DNA of 64,000 nucleotides, taken from assembly GCF_040869045.1 (NCBI RefSeq), contig NC_090319.1:55400779-55464778 (forward strand), in the 5' to 3' direction. The translations under genes were made by a program, and so were the position numbers. This document shows, in pieces, positions 32,840-44,130 of the stretch; position 1 is the stretch's first letter, and each line of letters starts with the position of its first letter. Under the pieces are notes generated by a model. It had not been told where the DNA came from and did no database searches. It worked only from the letters and a program-made list of their open reading frames with translations. This DNA is from Eurosta solidaginis. Its lineage: Eukaryota; Arthropoda; Insecta; Diptera; Tephritidae.

Positions 32840-33199
32840 TGCACGACAGCCAAGTGGCGGACTTACGGGGGTTTCAGGTTCTCCATATTTTGACTTCCAT
32901 TGCAAACTCAGTTTTGGAACAATTCAGAACATTTTTACAAAATTCATTAAGTTTATTGCATTTTTGAGCGTTGTACTCATTTTTGTGGAACAAAACACTG
33001 AAATTTAATTTTATCAATAATACATGTATATTTTGTTTAATGTAAATGCTAAAAAAAGTAGTGTTTTTAAATACATTACATACATATCTCATTAAATGCA
33101 CCCCGTGCGCGTGTACGCAGTTGACTTTTCCATACTCCAAGGGTCTAAATGTAAAAAGTGGATATGTAATATAATTACTATTTTACTACTATCACCTAC
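32840..33199. other. AT-rich spacer
   Basis: Unassigned AT-rich DNA. No feature I can support. Confidence 0.4.
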
Positions 33200-33381
33200 A
33201 TCCTTCCATTTATCAGCAGTACGGGTTGGTCCCCTTAAAGAATTTAATTCGCCCGCAAGCTCATTCCATAAAGAGAGCATTTGTTGCGGTGTCTTGGGAT
33301 TATTTTTTCCCATTCCCATTTCGGGGTTAGCACCATAAAATGATACATAATGCGCCAGTTGCACGATCGCATTTTGGTTTT
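33200..33381 (-). other. Myb/SANT-like domain exon
   Basis: Minus-strand exon with acceptor TTTCTTTATAG at 33,382 and a donor-like GTAGGT at 33,199. It reads QLAHYVSFYGANPEMGMG and LWNELAGELNSLRGP...DKWKDV, a Myb/SANT-like (zeste-type) DNA-binding domain of the class used by Harbinger accessory genes and some host regulators. Other exons were not found. It may belong to a further Harbinger element or a small host gene. Confidence 0.6.
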
Positions 33382-33639
33382 CTATAAAGAAAACAAGTTT
33401 TAAAATGATTTTAAAACAATTTTATGAAAAATAAACACCACGCTATTGAAGAATCCATTTGTGTTTGATATTTGCTTGCACCAAACAGCTGATTTGTGTT
33501 TACTTTTTTGTTCACGACAAGTGGGGAAAAGCACAGGTGTAAGTGCTTTTAAGGGTTGTCAAGTTATGCACAGAATAGCAAAATTTATCAACTTGATAAA
33601 AATCTTGATTATTTGTCAACTTATTGATAAGTTATCAAT

Positions 33640-34137
33640 TCCCTAGAATAACCCTGTTAGACAAGTCATCTGGTATTCGAGGTTACCCAGGTCCCTTTTA
33701 TTGGCATAGTGCATCGTTAGGCATCTGGAAATTGCTTTCCAGTTCAGGGGTGCGTTGTAGGATTCCAGTGCCGCATCTGCACTGCCTACAATTGTGTTGC
33801 GGATAACGCTGAGCATGCCAATTTTTCGACAAATTTCAGTAAACCTGCACTTGGTTCATATATTTTAAGTATCCTTTCCACACTTTTCTTGCAGCTACTA
33901 AACTCAGCTGGCGTGCCACTAAATTCTCGCAAGGATCTCACAACATCTGGTACCTTGTCCATGTCAGACAGGTTATTTCTAAACCGCTCCTCAATCATTT
34001 AGTCAGTCATGGGTTGTTGTGTAGGGTGAAGTGCGTCTCTAATTATCGCAATTTCGTCCCGTTACTAGTATTTCCCTCATTACATCTTTGATAAGATCCT
34101 TAAATTCAGGGGGTCTTAGCAAATTATTTTTCTCCAT
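33640..34137 (-). pseudogene. Ty3/gypsy Gag fragment
   Basis: Minus strand from ATG 34,137 reads a Gag N-terminus (MEKNNLLRPPEFKDLIKDV), then through several frames [31 protein letters not shown] and [19 protein letters not shown]. These blocks belong to Gag of gypsy-type (errantivirus-like) retrotransposons. Multiple stops and shifts show it is dead. Confidence 0.7.
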
Positions 34138-34267
34138 TTTGACCTAACTTTATTCTATCGGTATGTGATGATTGGTGGAACTTGTATTTATTTTATCAAT
34201 CTCTGGATTATTAACTTGCTCTTATCATTTATTTTCTTTCCCTTTTGAAGTTGTATTCTCACTTCTT

Positions 34268-36470
34268 TTTTATACTCAGTTGAGCAGAGCTCACAGAGTA
34301 TATTAACTTTGATTGGATAACGGTTGGTTGTACAGGTATAAAGGAATCGAGATAGATATAGACTTCCATATATCAAAATCATCAGTATCGAAAAAAAATT
34401 TGATTGAGCCATGTCCGTCCGTCCGTCCGTCTGTCCGTTAACACGATAACTTGAGTAACTTTTGAGGTATCTTGATGAAATTTGGTATGTAGATTCCTGG
34501 GCACTCATCTCAGATCGCTATTTAAAATGAACGATATCGGACTATAACCACGCCCACTTTTTCGATATCGAAAATTTCGAAAAACCGAAAAAATGCGATA
34601 ATTCATTGCCAAAGGCGGTTAAAGCGATGAAACTTGGTTGATGGGTTGACGTTTTGACGTAGAATAGAAAATTAGTAAGATTTTGGACAATGGGCGTGGC
34701 ACCGCCCACTTTTACAAGAAGGTAATTTAAAAGTTTTGTAAGCTGTAATTTGGCAGTCGCTGAAGATATTACGATGAAATTTGGCAGGAACGTTACTACT
34801 ATTACTATATATGTGCTAAATAAAAATTAGAAAATTGGATGAAGAACACGCCCACTTTTTAAAAAAAATTTTTTTTTAATTCAAATTTTAACAAAAAATT
34901 TAATATCTTTACTGTATATAAGTAAATTAAGTCAAAATTCAACTCCAGTAATGATATGATGCAACAAAATACAAAAATAAAAGAAAATTTCAAAATGGGC
35001 GTGGCTCCGCCCATTTTCATTTAGTTTGTCTAGAATACTTTTAATGCCATAAGTCGAACAAAAATTTACCAATCCTTCTCAAATTTGGTAGGGGCATATG
35101 ACGGTAACTGTTCTCTGTGAAAATGGTCGAAATCGGTGGAAGCCACGCCCAGTTTTTATACACAGTCCACCGTCTGTCCTTCCGCTCGGCCGTTAACACA
35201 ATAACTTGAGCAAAAACCGATATATCTTTACTAAACTTAGCCCACGTACTTATCGGAACTCACTTTATCTTGGTATAAAAAATGGCCGAAATCCGACCAT
35301 AACCACGCCCACTTTATCGATATCTAAAATAACGAAAAATGAAAAAATGCCATAATTCTATACCAAATACGAAAAAAAGGATGATACATGGTAACTGGAT
35401 TGGTTTATTGACGCAAAATATAACTTTGGAAAAAACTTTGTAAAATGGGTGTGACACCTACCATTTTAAGTAGAAGAAAATGAAAAAGTTCTACAAGGCG
35501 AAATCAACAGCCCTTAGAATCTTGGCAGGAATACTGTTAGTGGTATTGCATATATAAATAAATTAGCAGTACCCGACAGATGATTTTCTGGATCACCTGG
35601 TCCACATTTTGGTCGATATCGCGAAAACGCCTTCACATATACATCTAAGGGCCACTCGCTTTTAAAACCCTCATTAATACCTTTAATTTGATATCCATAT
35701 CGTACAAACACATTCTAGAGTCACCCCTGGCCCCCCCTAATGGCGATATCTCGAAAAGGCGTCCACCTATAGACCTAATGCCCACTCCCTCTTAAAATGC
35801 TCAGTAACACCTTTCCTTTGATACCCATATCGTACAAACATTCTAGAGTCACCCCTGGCCCACCCTAATGGCGATATCTCGAAAAGGCGTCCACCTATAG
35901 ACCTAATGCCCACTCCCTCTTAAAATGCTCAGTAACACTTTTCGTTTGATACCCATATCGTACAAACATTCTAGAGTCACCCCTGGCCCACCCTAATGGC
36001 GATATCTCGAAAAGGCGTCCACCTATAGACCTAATGCCCACTCCCTCTTAAAATGCTCAGTAACACCTTTCGTTTGATACCCATATCGTACAAACATTCT
36101 AGAGTCACCCCTGGCCCACCCTAATGGCGATATCTCGAAAAGGCGTCCACCGATATACCTAAGGCCCACTCCCTCTTAAAATGCTCAGTAACACCTTTCA
36201 TTTGATACCCATATCGTACAAACAAATTCTAGAGTCATCCCTGGTCCACCTTTATGGCGATATCCCTAAATGGCGTCCATCCGTAGAACTATGGCCTACT
36301 CTCTCTTAAAATACTCTTTAATACCTTCCATTTGTTACACAGGTCATACAACCACATTCCAGGGTTACCCTAGGTTCATTTTCCTACATGGTGATTTTCC
36401 TTATTTTGTCTCCATAGCTCTCAACTGAGTATGTAATGTTCGGTTACACCCGAACTTAGCCTTCCTTACT
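34268..36470 (-). mobile_element. Non-coding repeat element with internal 128-bp tandem array
   Basis: A dispersed-type element without ORF. One end has ATACTCAGTTGAGCAGAGCTC and a GTCCGTCCGTCC run. The other has CAACTGAGTATGTAATGTTCGG...ACTTGTTTTT, so CTCAGTTGAG appears inverted at both ends. The interior contains several diverged paragraphs with GGGCGTGG...CCGCCC, CGAAATTTGG-type and ATATCGG words. I recognise the family as abundant in tephritid-type genomes but cannot classify it. Confidence 0.65.
35590..36360. repeat. 128-bp tandem repeats
   Basis: The word TCACCCCTGG recurs at 35,721, 35,849, 35,977 and 36,105 (exact 128-bp spacing) and as TCATCCCTGG at 36,235. Each unit contains GGCGATATCTCGAAAAGGCG and CCATATCGTACAAACA. 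Central units are almost identical; the outer ones are diverged. Confidence 0.92.
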
Positions 36471-36798
36471 TGTTTTTAATAATTTTACTTAAATACTCTT
36501 AAATTAAATCTTACAGTAAAACAGCAAGCATGGCGTACAGATGTCCTCCTTTTTTCCTTCCGGGTACTCGGGATCTATTATTCCACTTCTATTACGCTCG
36601 CTGCCCTTTCATCAGGTGTGGATAAGGGTGCGAGTCCTTAGTCCTTTGATTACGATGGTAACGGCGAGCCTCTTTCGGTCGACTTATGTAATTCACTCGC
36701 AACTAGATCCTTTGACGTATTTTTTTTTTATTACGGCAGGAAGCCGAGTGACTTTATTTGATGTCAAAAATTGAACTGACTTACAATTGGACAAAATA

Positions 36799-37047
36799 TT
36801 AAATTGTATTCCTTGATCTTCGCTGTCGCGTCACTAGCCTGTTTGATATCGCGCTGTAAATGTAATTGATTGCCTTATTTTCCCAGTCGTTCCATACTTT
36901 ATTTGTATCTGCTTCACTCTTCTCCCTTTTTATGACGGCATCGCAGCCTTTGAATTTGAGAAAAATTGTTAACCTCTTTTTCCAATGCCTGTACTGGGCT
37001 CCATAGAAAATTGGTATGATCATTTCATCACGCCTAAAGTTCGCCAT
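36799..37047 (-). pseudogene. Ty1/copia Gag N-terminal fragment
   Basis: Minus strand from MANFRRDEMIIPIFYGAQYR: the N-terminal copia-type Gag with IPIF.G..Y..WK, FLKFKG, and the W...KA...I.SAISNR block. It is cut after ~83 residues. LTR and Pol are not found. Confidence 0.68.
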
Positions 37048-37607
37048 TTTGTCAACCTCCGACAACAAAAACAACAATAGCTCTCAGCTTGGATTTAGTA
37101 CCACGTTTTCTTGAAAAATTTCTTCAGAGCAGCCTTTTGACCACACCGATTTGTATTTATTTTAAATTGAATAATGTGGTATATAAAACGATTTGTGTTG
37201 CGCAGCTTTTAGCACGCGAATATATACATACATATTGTTTAGGGGGGTGCAATCTAAGTTACCTTCGTTTTACGGCGGTGGATGCTACTGATGGACACGG
37301 CTGCTGCGGTGATGGCGATGATGTGGTGGTGATGATTGATTATGGTAGTGGTGGCGGTGGCACTAGATCCTTTGGTGGACACTGTATCAAACGGGATATG
37401 CTGAAGGAATATAGTGAACTTAAATCGGATGCTGAACATCCAGCCAAACGCTTGAATCAAAAGATTTGCGTAAACACTTTACTCCTTTTGATTTATGCAC
37501 AGTTTAAACTTTTAATAATATAGAGTGAGGGTTTTCTTGGTGTATAAAAATATACGAGTTGGTAAAAGAATTTCGAATAAGTAATAAAATATAAAAAGAA
37601 ATGTCAA

Positions 37608-37612
<5 letters not shown>

Positions 37613-37645
<33 letters not shown>
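37613..37645. repeat. (AT)n microsatellite
   Basis: Uninterrupted AT dinucleotides followed by GTACATACGTACATG. Confidence 0.95.
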
Positions 37646-37649
<4 letters not shown>

Positions 37650-37651
<2 letters not shown>

Positions 37652-38170
37652 TACGTACATGTCACTGTCAACTCATCAGTTGGGGCTGCTAGAGGGGTGA
37701 AATATGTTCAAGCATTCATTTACAATTCCATATGTGCTAATCCTAGTTTAACATGAGTGTTACGTATAATGGTTATACGTATTCTAAGTAATTCATGAAT
37801 AGCTCAAATATAATATAAAAGTATAAAATATGTAATGAAGTACATATTTCCACGTATAATAATTCATAAATATACGTTTAAATTCAAAATAGGTTTAAAT
37901 TCAATAGAACATATGCAATAATACATATTGAAGCGTGTAATAATTAAAAATTGGTTATAAATTCACTGTTCTTAAAATAAAGGGTTGGTTGTTGACGACT
38001 ACGACAGTCGCTCAAACACATATGCGTGTTTCCATGCAGCCGTATGCGACGTTCATACGCTTTTGGAGTAATATAAATCTCACATAAAACGAGTTTTCGG
38101 GAAAATAAAAATGCAGTTACGTTGCAATTAAAAAGAAGTATGTTTGAAAAAAAATATCTGCTCAAAATGA
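37650..38170. other. AT-rich spacer
   Basis: No gene recognised. It ends at the first CpG-containing 14-mer. Confidence 0.4.
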
Positions 38171-38587
38171 GGTGATAACGTACGCGACAAAAACGGAAGT
38201 GCTTATATGGCGCACATACATATATGCGAAAGTCTGCGAATCAAGCCAATTCTTATTTTCTTTGAAAATTCGTAACCTAAGCTAAATAATGCACTTTTAC
38301 AATTCTTTCATATTTAAAGAGAAATTATCTCTGGATATTTTTATAAAAAAAAAAAACTAAATAACGTACGCGACATAACTTACGCAATACAATTTTTCTC
38401 GTATATAAGTAATAATATGTATATTGTTTGAAATTTACACTTTAATTAGGAAGCAATATAAAAATGAATTCTTATTAAAAAAAATATATGATAATGAAAA
38501 TAAAATCTAATTCATAAGATATTTGTTGATATAAATACATTATATATTTACATAAACTCTAATATTTTCTCGTAAAGAGTATGCCGT

Positions 38588-39697
38588 TCAAGCAGCATTT
38601 ATATGTTGACTGTCGACGAATGAAAAAAAATGTTTCTTTTTTATTTGTGGAACAGGTTGAATATTTTTCCATTTTTCATTCATGCAAGTAGAAACATCTT
38701 CAATTTCTTCCGCGCATACATACAATAAATGAATGCCCTCGATATATTTACAAGCGCATTTATAAAATGAAAAAGCATCTGGTAAAATTATATTATTGGC
38801 TTTTACTATTTGCCACACCTTTCTCTTTATAACAGCACCTATTCCATCCACTGCGCCTTTGCCATGCGAGGTGGCAAAGAAATTCCATTCAAAATATTTG
38901 CAGCTAAATTTACTTACAAAATAAGGAATACTTGTTAAAATAAACTTATTTTTAAACTGCGCACTGCTCCCATCAGAGAATAAAAATACGCTGGTAATGC
39001 CTTTTTTTTGACTTAGTATTTGAACCACAATTTTTGTAATGAAACAACAAACATCAAACTTATTATGGCTCAACTTGTCGCTAATAATAGAAAACGACTT
39101 TGTTTCTCCAAAAAGCCATGCAATGCATGTGAAAATGGTAACCTGATGATAGGAAAAGTGAGCATCTTGAATCTCATTCTGATTAATTAACCTGTAGTTT
39201 TCTGCGAAATCTATTTGCAAAATCAATTCAGAAGCCGTAATGTTTTTCTTTTTTTCATTGAAATATCGTTGTTGACATTGTTTAATAAAGCTATGCACCT
39301 TAAAAACCGGCAGTTGAGCTTCTATTTCATGAATCAGATCAGCCAATGCAGCAGTGGTGTAGCTTAACGTTAAATGGTTATCAACTTTCCTCCAATGTTT
39401 CCACTTCACATTTTCATGCATGTTGGTACGAAAACACACGGGAACTAAATCTTGCTCTACATCTCGCACGCAGTTTTCGCACTCATTGGTCATACAATTT
39501 TCATCCAACACATTACAGCAAGAGGATTTCAAAAATGTTTCAAACGTTTTTGGGAATGATGGTATGACTTTTGCACATGCTTCCAATAAAAAAGCAAAGT
39601 TTGCGTGGTACTTACAGACACACATGTTGTGTGGAATACTGATAAAAAAGTGATTTACCCACATATCCCGAAGTAACCTCACTTCTGTACAGTTCAT
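38588..39697 (-). pseudogene. DDE-like transposase candidate, C-terminal part
   Basis: A 369-codon frame. Cys/His-rich N-terminal part: CVCKYH (26-31), then SCCNVLDENCMTNECENC (59-76), likely zinc-binding. The core has three acidic, strongly patterned blocks: QIDFAENY (D163, E166), FSDGSSAQFKNK (D242) and SHGKGAVDGIG (277-287, D284). Acidic residues at the ends of predicted beta strands, with such spacing, suggest an RNase H-like nuclease. The pattern is familiar from uncharacterised proteins of invertebrates, but I cannot assign it to a named transposon superfamily. One frameshift near 39,680 joins it to the N-terminal part at 39,612-40,205. Confidence 0.6.
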
Positions 39698-40205
39698 ATG
39701 CTTCAGACACGGTCAACAGCATGAAGCGCTTGGCGACGATTTTCCCATTATAAATTACCGTATCTTTACGGCCTGGAGCTTGCACACTAACTCCCTCTCG
39801 CAAGTAAAAATCTTGAATTAAGTTAAAACTTTCAACCGAACCCATGTGTGTTTCCTGTTCATTATTGGCCTGTGGTACATACTTCATGTAAAGAGCTTCA
39901 AGTACTTCCACTTTCTTATTTATGTCCATTGGCAACATCTTTTCTACCTTTCGTACTGCTTTCCCCAAAGTTTGTTTGCAACTATATGATGAACCAGCAC
40001 CCACGTTGCTGACATTTTCATTTTTTTCTCTCAATTTTCGCTGCCGAATTCGATCTTTTGCCCTTTTTTCTTGGAGTAATTTTGCATCTTCTTTTGCTGC
40101 ATCTGCCTTTCTTTTCCGATAGGCCCGTTGCTTTTCAGCTTCTTTTTTCTGGTACTCTTTTAGCTTTGCTTCGTCTTTTTTTAACTCTTCGCGCCACCGT
40201 TTCAT
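39612..40205 (-). pseudogene. DDE-like transposase candidate, N-terminal part
   Basis: Starts at ATG 40,205. Residues 1-70 are a highly charged helix rich in Lys, Glu and Arg (RAYRKRKADAAKEDAK), probably a basic coiled coil or DNA-binding arm. About 30 residues of linker follow, then VRKVEKMLPMDINKKVEVLEAL (about 100-120). The frame reaches RSEV near 39,690, where family-like sequence continues in the next frame (RLLRDMWVNHFF). The last ~28 residues of this frame are therefore read-through of the shift. Confidence 0.6.
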
Positions 40206-40499
40206 GGTTTTACAACTATGTATTCTGGATAATATATATAAAAAAATTGCTTTTAACGTCGATTTTAATGTATTTAAATAAAATATTCATACTTACAATA
40301 ACGTATGCGACAAACTTTAAAGGGTAATACAATTTTTATTACTTCGATTGAAAAGAAAATTTCAGCGAATATATTTAACCAGAAGATTTCTTGATTTGGA
40401 GTTGTAATCTCTATTACCTGCGACTGTCAGTACACAAATGACATAGACAAAGAATGTTTTTGCATAACGTGCGCGACGTAAGTATACTATCAAAAGTAA

Positions 40500-41640
40500 A
40501 TAAAAAAAAATACCGTTATTCGAGTTCAAACTTCTCTTTTTCTCATTTTTTTAGGTAGTTGTTATTGTTAATTTAATTTTAAAATGTATTTGCACTACTT
40601 CAAATCTCTTAGTTTAGTTAATAGGGAAGAGAAAATAGTTGATTCAATTTGCGAAAACTGAGTTAAAGAGACCCCCAGTTTTGCTCTTGCATTTATGAGT
40701 TTTAAAATAGCAACAAGCTGCAAATACTTCCATATAATAAAAATTCAAGTAATTTTCCATTAATAATTCATCCTAAAACCAATTTTCTAAGAATCTAATT
40801 TTTTCAGTCGTGGTTGACCTTCTCATGGAAGCACCCATATGTATAATTTTCAACACCTTTTTCCTTTGCAAAGCTTCACCACTTATAAAGTTCAACCTTG
40901 CTCTGCTACCGTGTTAAATAGACTTCATGTTGAATAGAAAACTTTATTTGTTTTTAATAATATTGGCGCGTGAATTTATGACTATATCGATGCTCGATTT
41001 ACAGAAGAAGATAGATAAATATATGCCAAGAAATAGAGATGCATGCATAAATAATCGATGTGTGTTCTATCCTTTTTCAATAATTGGTGATAAAATGTGC
41101 CATCTCCAATGTTAGGGTGTCATACATACTCAACACCAATACTAAGCTATTGGGTTATTGTTTTTTTTTTTTTGATTTAAAAAAATCTCTGGAGGGTCCC
41201 TTTTCAGGTGAATCGTAGAGTTGGATTTGTTTTATTATTATTTGACTATTTAATTTATGAGCTGTACAAGCTCTTTGTTGTATTACGTAATTATTTCGAA
41301 AAAAAAGTTCTGAAATGCAAATGTTATTTTAATGATTGCAAAAAAAAATTAAACTAATTATATTATCTCCTTTGACTTAAATCTCCTAACTTTATATAGG
41401 GAATTGTTCGGGAATTTAAGAATTAACCACTTGTAACAAAATGTTTGTTTTCCTTTCACTGTTTACTTATTTTTAAAATTTTCTTTTAATTCAAACACTT
41501 ATATTTTTATTTAAATAATCTATTTTTGAATTTAATCATTAATCTCCTCCACAAGTTTTAATAAAATTTGTCCAATATTCACTTGTTTCAGAATTCTCTT
41601 GACTTAAATAATTTGCTTAAATAATAGTTCTTATATAAGT
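40500..41640. other. AT-rich intergenic DNA
   Basis: No supportable gene. The 62-codon frame at 40,927-41,115 has no recognisable feature. Confidence 0.4.
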
Positions 41641-43173
41641 AAAGCTAACATGGCTCTTGGGCGATCCTTTTCGTTCGGCTACTCCGTACCCTTGATTCCG
41701 CAATTTGCCAGCTTCCCTTCCTAAAGCGTGGGTAAGGGTGAGTCCTTAAATTGATGCAGTTCCAATTGAAAATAAACTGATTTTTTATTGCAATAAACTT
41801 GCACAATATAGGTATATACAAAAAAGGTCTTTGAATGTAAAATTACAATGTCTTTTAATAGAAAGACACTTGTAGTGTTTTACCACAATTTTAATTGCGT
41901 GTCACTGTTGGCAAGCACGTAACTATAATGATGATAATTTTTTCGCAATCCCGTTATGTGACATTCCAATGGGAATGTCGGCATTGCCAGCCCACTACCG
42001 ACATATCACTCTTTCAAATTGCGTTGCCATATCGGCAGTGGTGTCATTACAACTTTGATTTAGCGTGAGAAAATGTATTTTTGCTTAATCCAAAAAGTCA
42101 AAAGGAAGTATTGGCGGAATTCATGGCGAGACAGCCGCTTTGGTATCGGCTTGCTTCAAATTTAACTTCTTCAGAAAGTAACTAAAAGCTTCTTAAGTTA
42201 AGCGAAATCTCTTCAAGAAACTGCAATAATTTTTTCTTAGAGAGAAATAATACATAAATAATATTTATTTACTGCACTCTATTAACCACCTTCGGACTAT
42301 CTTTTCATCGCCTTCGCTATTACTGGAGCTCAAACAAAACAATAAAATTGGATCCATCGTAGTTATTTACTTTATTTTTTATATTTTTGGCACCCAATTT
42401 GACAGTTCAAAATCTATTGTGGGCTAAAAATATATGTGGTGTTCTTATTTCACAAAAAGTTTATTTGTTAAAGTATGTTTATTGATTAAATAATAATAAT
42501 TGAGTGATTTAAATTAATGAATGTTAAAAATGTAAAAGTAAAGTACAGTATTGAATAATCTTTTATTCTTATTTCGCACACAGAGGTCACGGCACAACTT
42601 CACGTCGCCGCGTCTATTTCACAACTCTCCTGGCTGTTGCATTTCAAACTTGGCATTTATCTAGCGTTGACTCTCATCAAAGCGATGAGACTTACAAGGT
42701 TGTATTAAATAGGAATAACTTGACGTTCGTCATTTAATAAGGGCTTGTTTGTGTAATTGGATGATTTAGTACTCTCGACCACTTCTGTTCTTGATATCCA
42801 ATCCCACATATAATCCAACCTAATGTGGATCGTAAAATTTATTGTGAATTGAAAATAAATTACGTTCCGTCTGCTATCTATCGTATGTTGTAATCCTATT
42901 TTGTTTATACGCTTGACGTATCACGTAATTTTCTTTCGCATGGTTGCCGATCCGTGATCGTATGCTACGAACCCAGGTTTACGTCTAATAATTGAGCTGG
43001 ATCCTGAGCCATTGTCCTTCTTAGGTTGTATTATCTTTGCCTTGCTTTAATTTTGGTTTATTGGGTGGGTGCCAATTTTTTCGCACTATCACTTCCTCTT
43101 TATGTCTGATATTTGTGAGCGGTGCACTGCAATCTTGTTGCGTTCACTTCCTTTTTATTTTTAAAGGACTTTT
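41640..43173. other. Unassigned DNA with LTR-element leader traces
   Basis: GTGGGTAAGGGTGAGTCCTT near 41,729 is similar to GTGTGGATAAGGGTGCGAGTCCTT near 36,616, hinting at a shared LTR or leader. On the minus strand a second primer-site-like TTGGCACCCACCCAAT lies near 43,075, followed by a short ATG frame (near 43,010) that stops after 15 codons. No intact gene. Confidence 0.35.
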
Positions 43174-43183
43174 GACTGCGCCA
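43174..43183 (-). promoter_or_regulatory. Gypsy-type primer-binding site
   Basis: The minus strand reads TGGCGCAGTC directly after ...GAAAT, the usual LTR end plus primer-binding site of errantivirus-like gypsy elements. Confidence 0.7.
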
Positions 43184-43690
43184 ATTTCGTGACTAAAGTC
43201 GCGGAGGGGCTTCTTAAAAAGAGGAAGATATAAATCAAAGGCAGAATACGTCAATACAATCAACACGGCTGACTAAGGTGTAACTCAAAATCAAACTGAG
43301 CTTTCACTTTATTACAATCAATAATGGAACTTACAATTTCCTGATAATAATATTAATACTTATTGCTAACTGTATGTTATTATTGCTTACTAAGTAGAAT
43401 TAACTAGCTGTGTACTTAATATTTTGTTAAATAGCAGAATTCCCCGAATTGCCTGCTTGCAACCTTAACATTGACCGGATTTAATAATTTTTTTGTTTCG
43501 TTTGTGATTTTTAATATGAATTAGTCAATCTCGACTGCTGCTGACTCTGCTCTTATATAACTTGGCAAGGTATTGACTTTATTTGGTGGAGTAGCGGAAT
43601 TATGCGTAGCTCGTGCGATGTGAACGTGCTCTGCTGATGCACTATTCTGAGGCACAACGACCATAGGAATCAGAATAACCCAACTTTAAG
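43184..43690 (-). repeat. Ty3/gypsy-type LTR (minus strand)
   Basis: On the minus strand: starts near AGTTGGGTTATTCTG (43,690), has a TATA-like TTATATAAGAGC near 43,555 and AATAAAG near 43,305, and ends ...CACGAAAT before the primer-binding site. Order and spacing fit an LTR with promoter and polyadenylation signal. The partner LTR and coding region were not found. Confidence 0.6.
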
Positions 43691-43699
43691 GTGTACACT

Positions 43700-44130
43700 G
43701 TGAATAGTGTGCTGTGGGATATAGGAAATCTATGTATTGGCCATCCCTCAGAGATCTGGTAGACAAAAAGTCCATTGGGATGCTACCTCTATATTTTTTC
43801 GTCAGAAATCTACGTAATAGGAATATGGTGGAGAGAATATTTACTAACTAAAAGGTTTATTCTTGAGGACTAGCTGTCGGCAAATTCTCACTGGATTAAA
43901 AAACTCGATTGACACAAGAAAAAATTGGTAATTTATGGTAGTAGAATTTTAAAATTTTTTAAAAGAAAGCACAACACACTTTCAAACATGAAAACTTGTT
44001 ATAAATACTATACTACTTACATTCTTATATATTATCGATATTAAAGTTTTTTTTGTTCAAAGGAACACTCGATTTTAGACTACTAAATTTTTTGCATCAA
44101 GATAAAAATTGGCATAACCTAAAAATTATA
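43700..44130. other. Spacer containing a family A fragment
   Basis: At 43,885 the family A word TCACTGGATTAAAAAACTCG recurs, followed by unassigned AT-rich DNA that leads into the 235-bp array. Confidence 0.5.

Larger units (their letters stand above)
38175..40477 (-). mobile_element. Candidate unclassified DNA transposon
   Basis: A two-part gene (38,588-40,205) flanked on each side by two copies of ATAACGTRCGCGAC-like 14-mers at 38,175, 38,361, 40,298 and 40,464, all in the same orientation. The inner pair extends similarity to ...ACTT...AATACAATTTTT. Clean terminal inverted repeats and target duplication were not identified, so borders are provisional. Confidence 0.5.

Noticed and set aside
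37089..37523. 144-codon plus-strand frame with Gly/Asp-rich stretch
   Set aside because: The Gly/Asp-rich part is a GGTGATGG-type simple repeat; no domain, and the flanks look like a copia leader.
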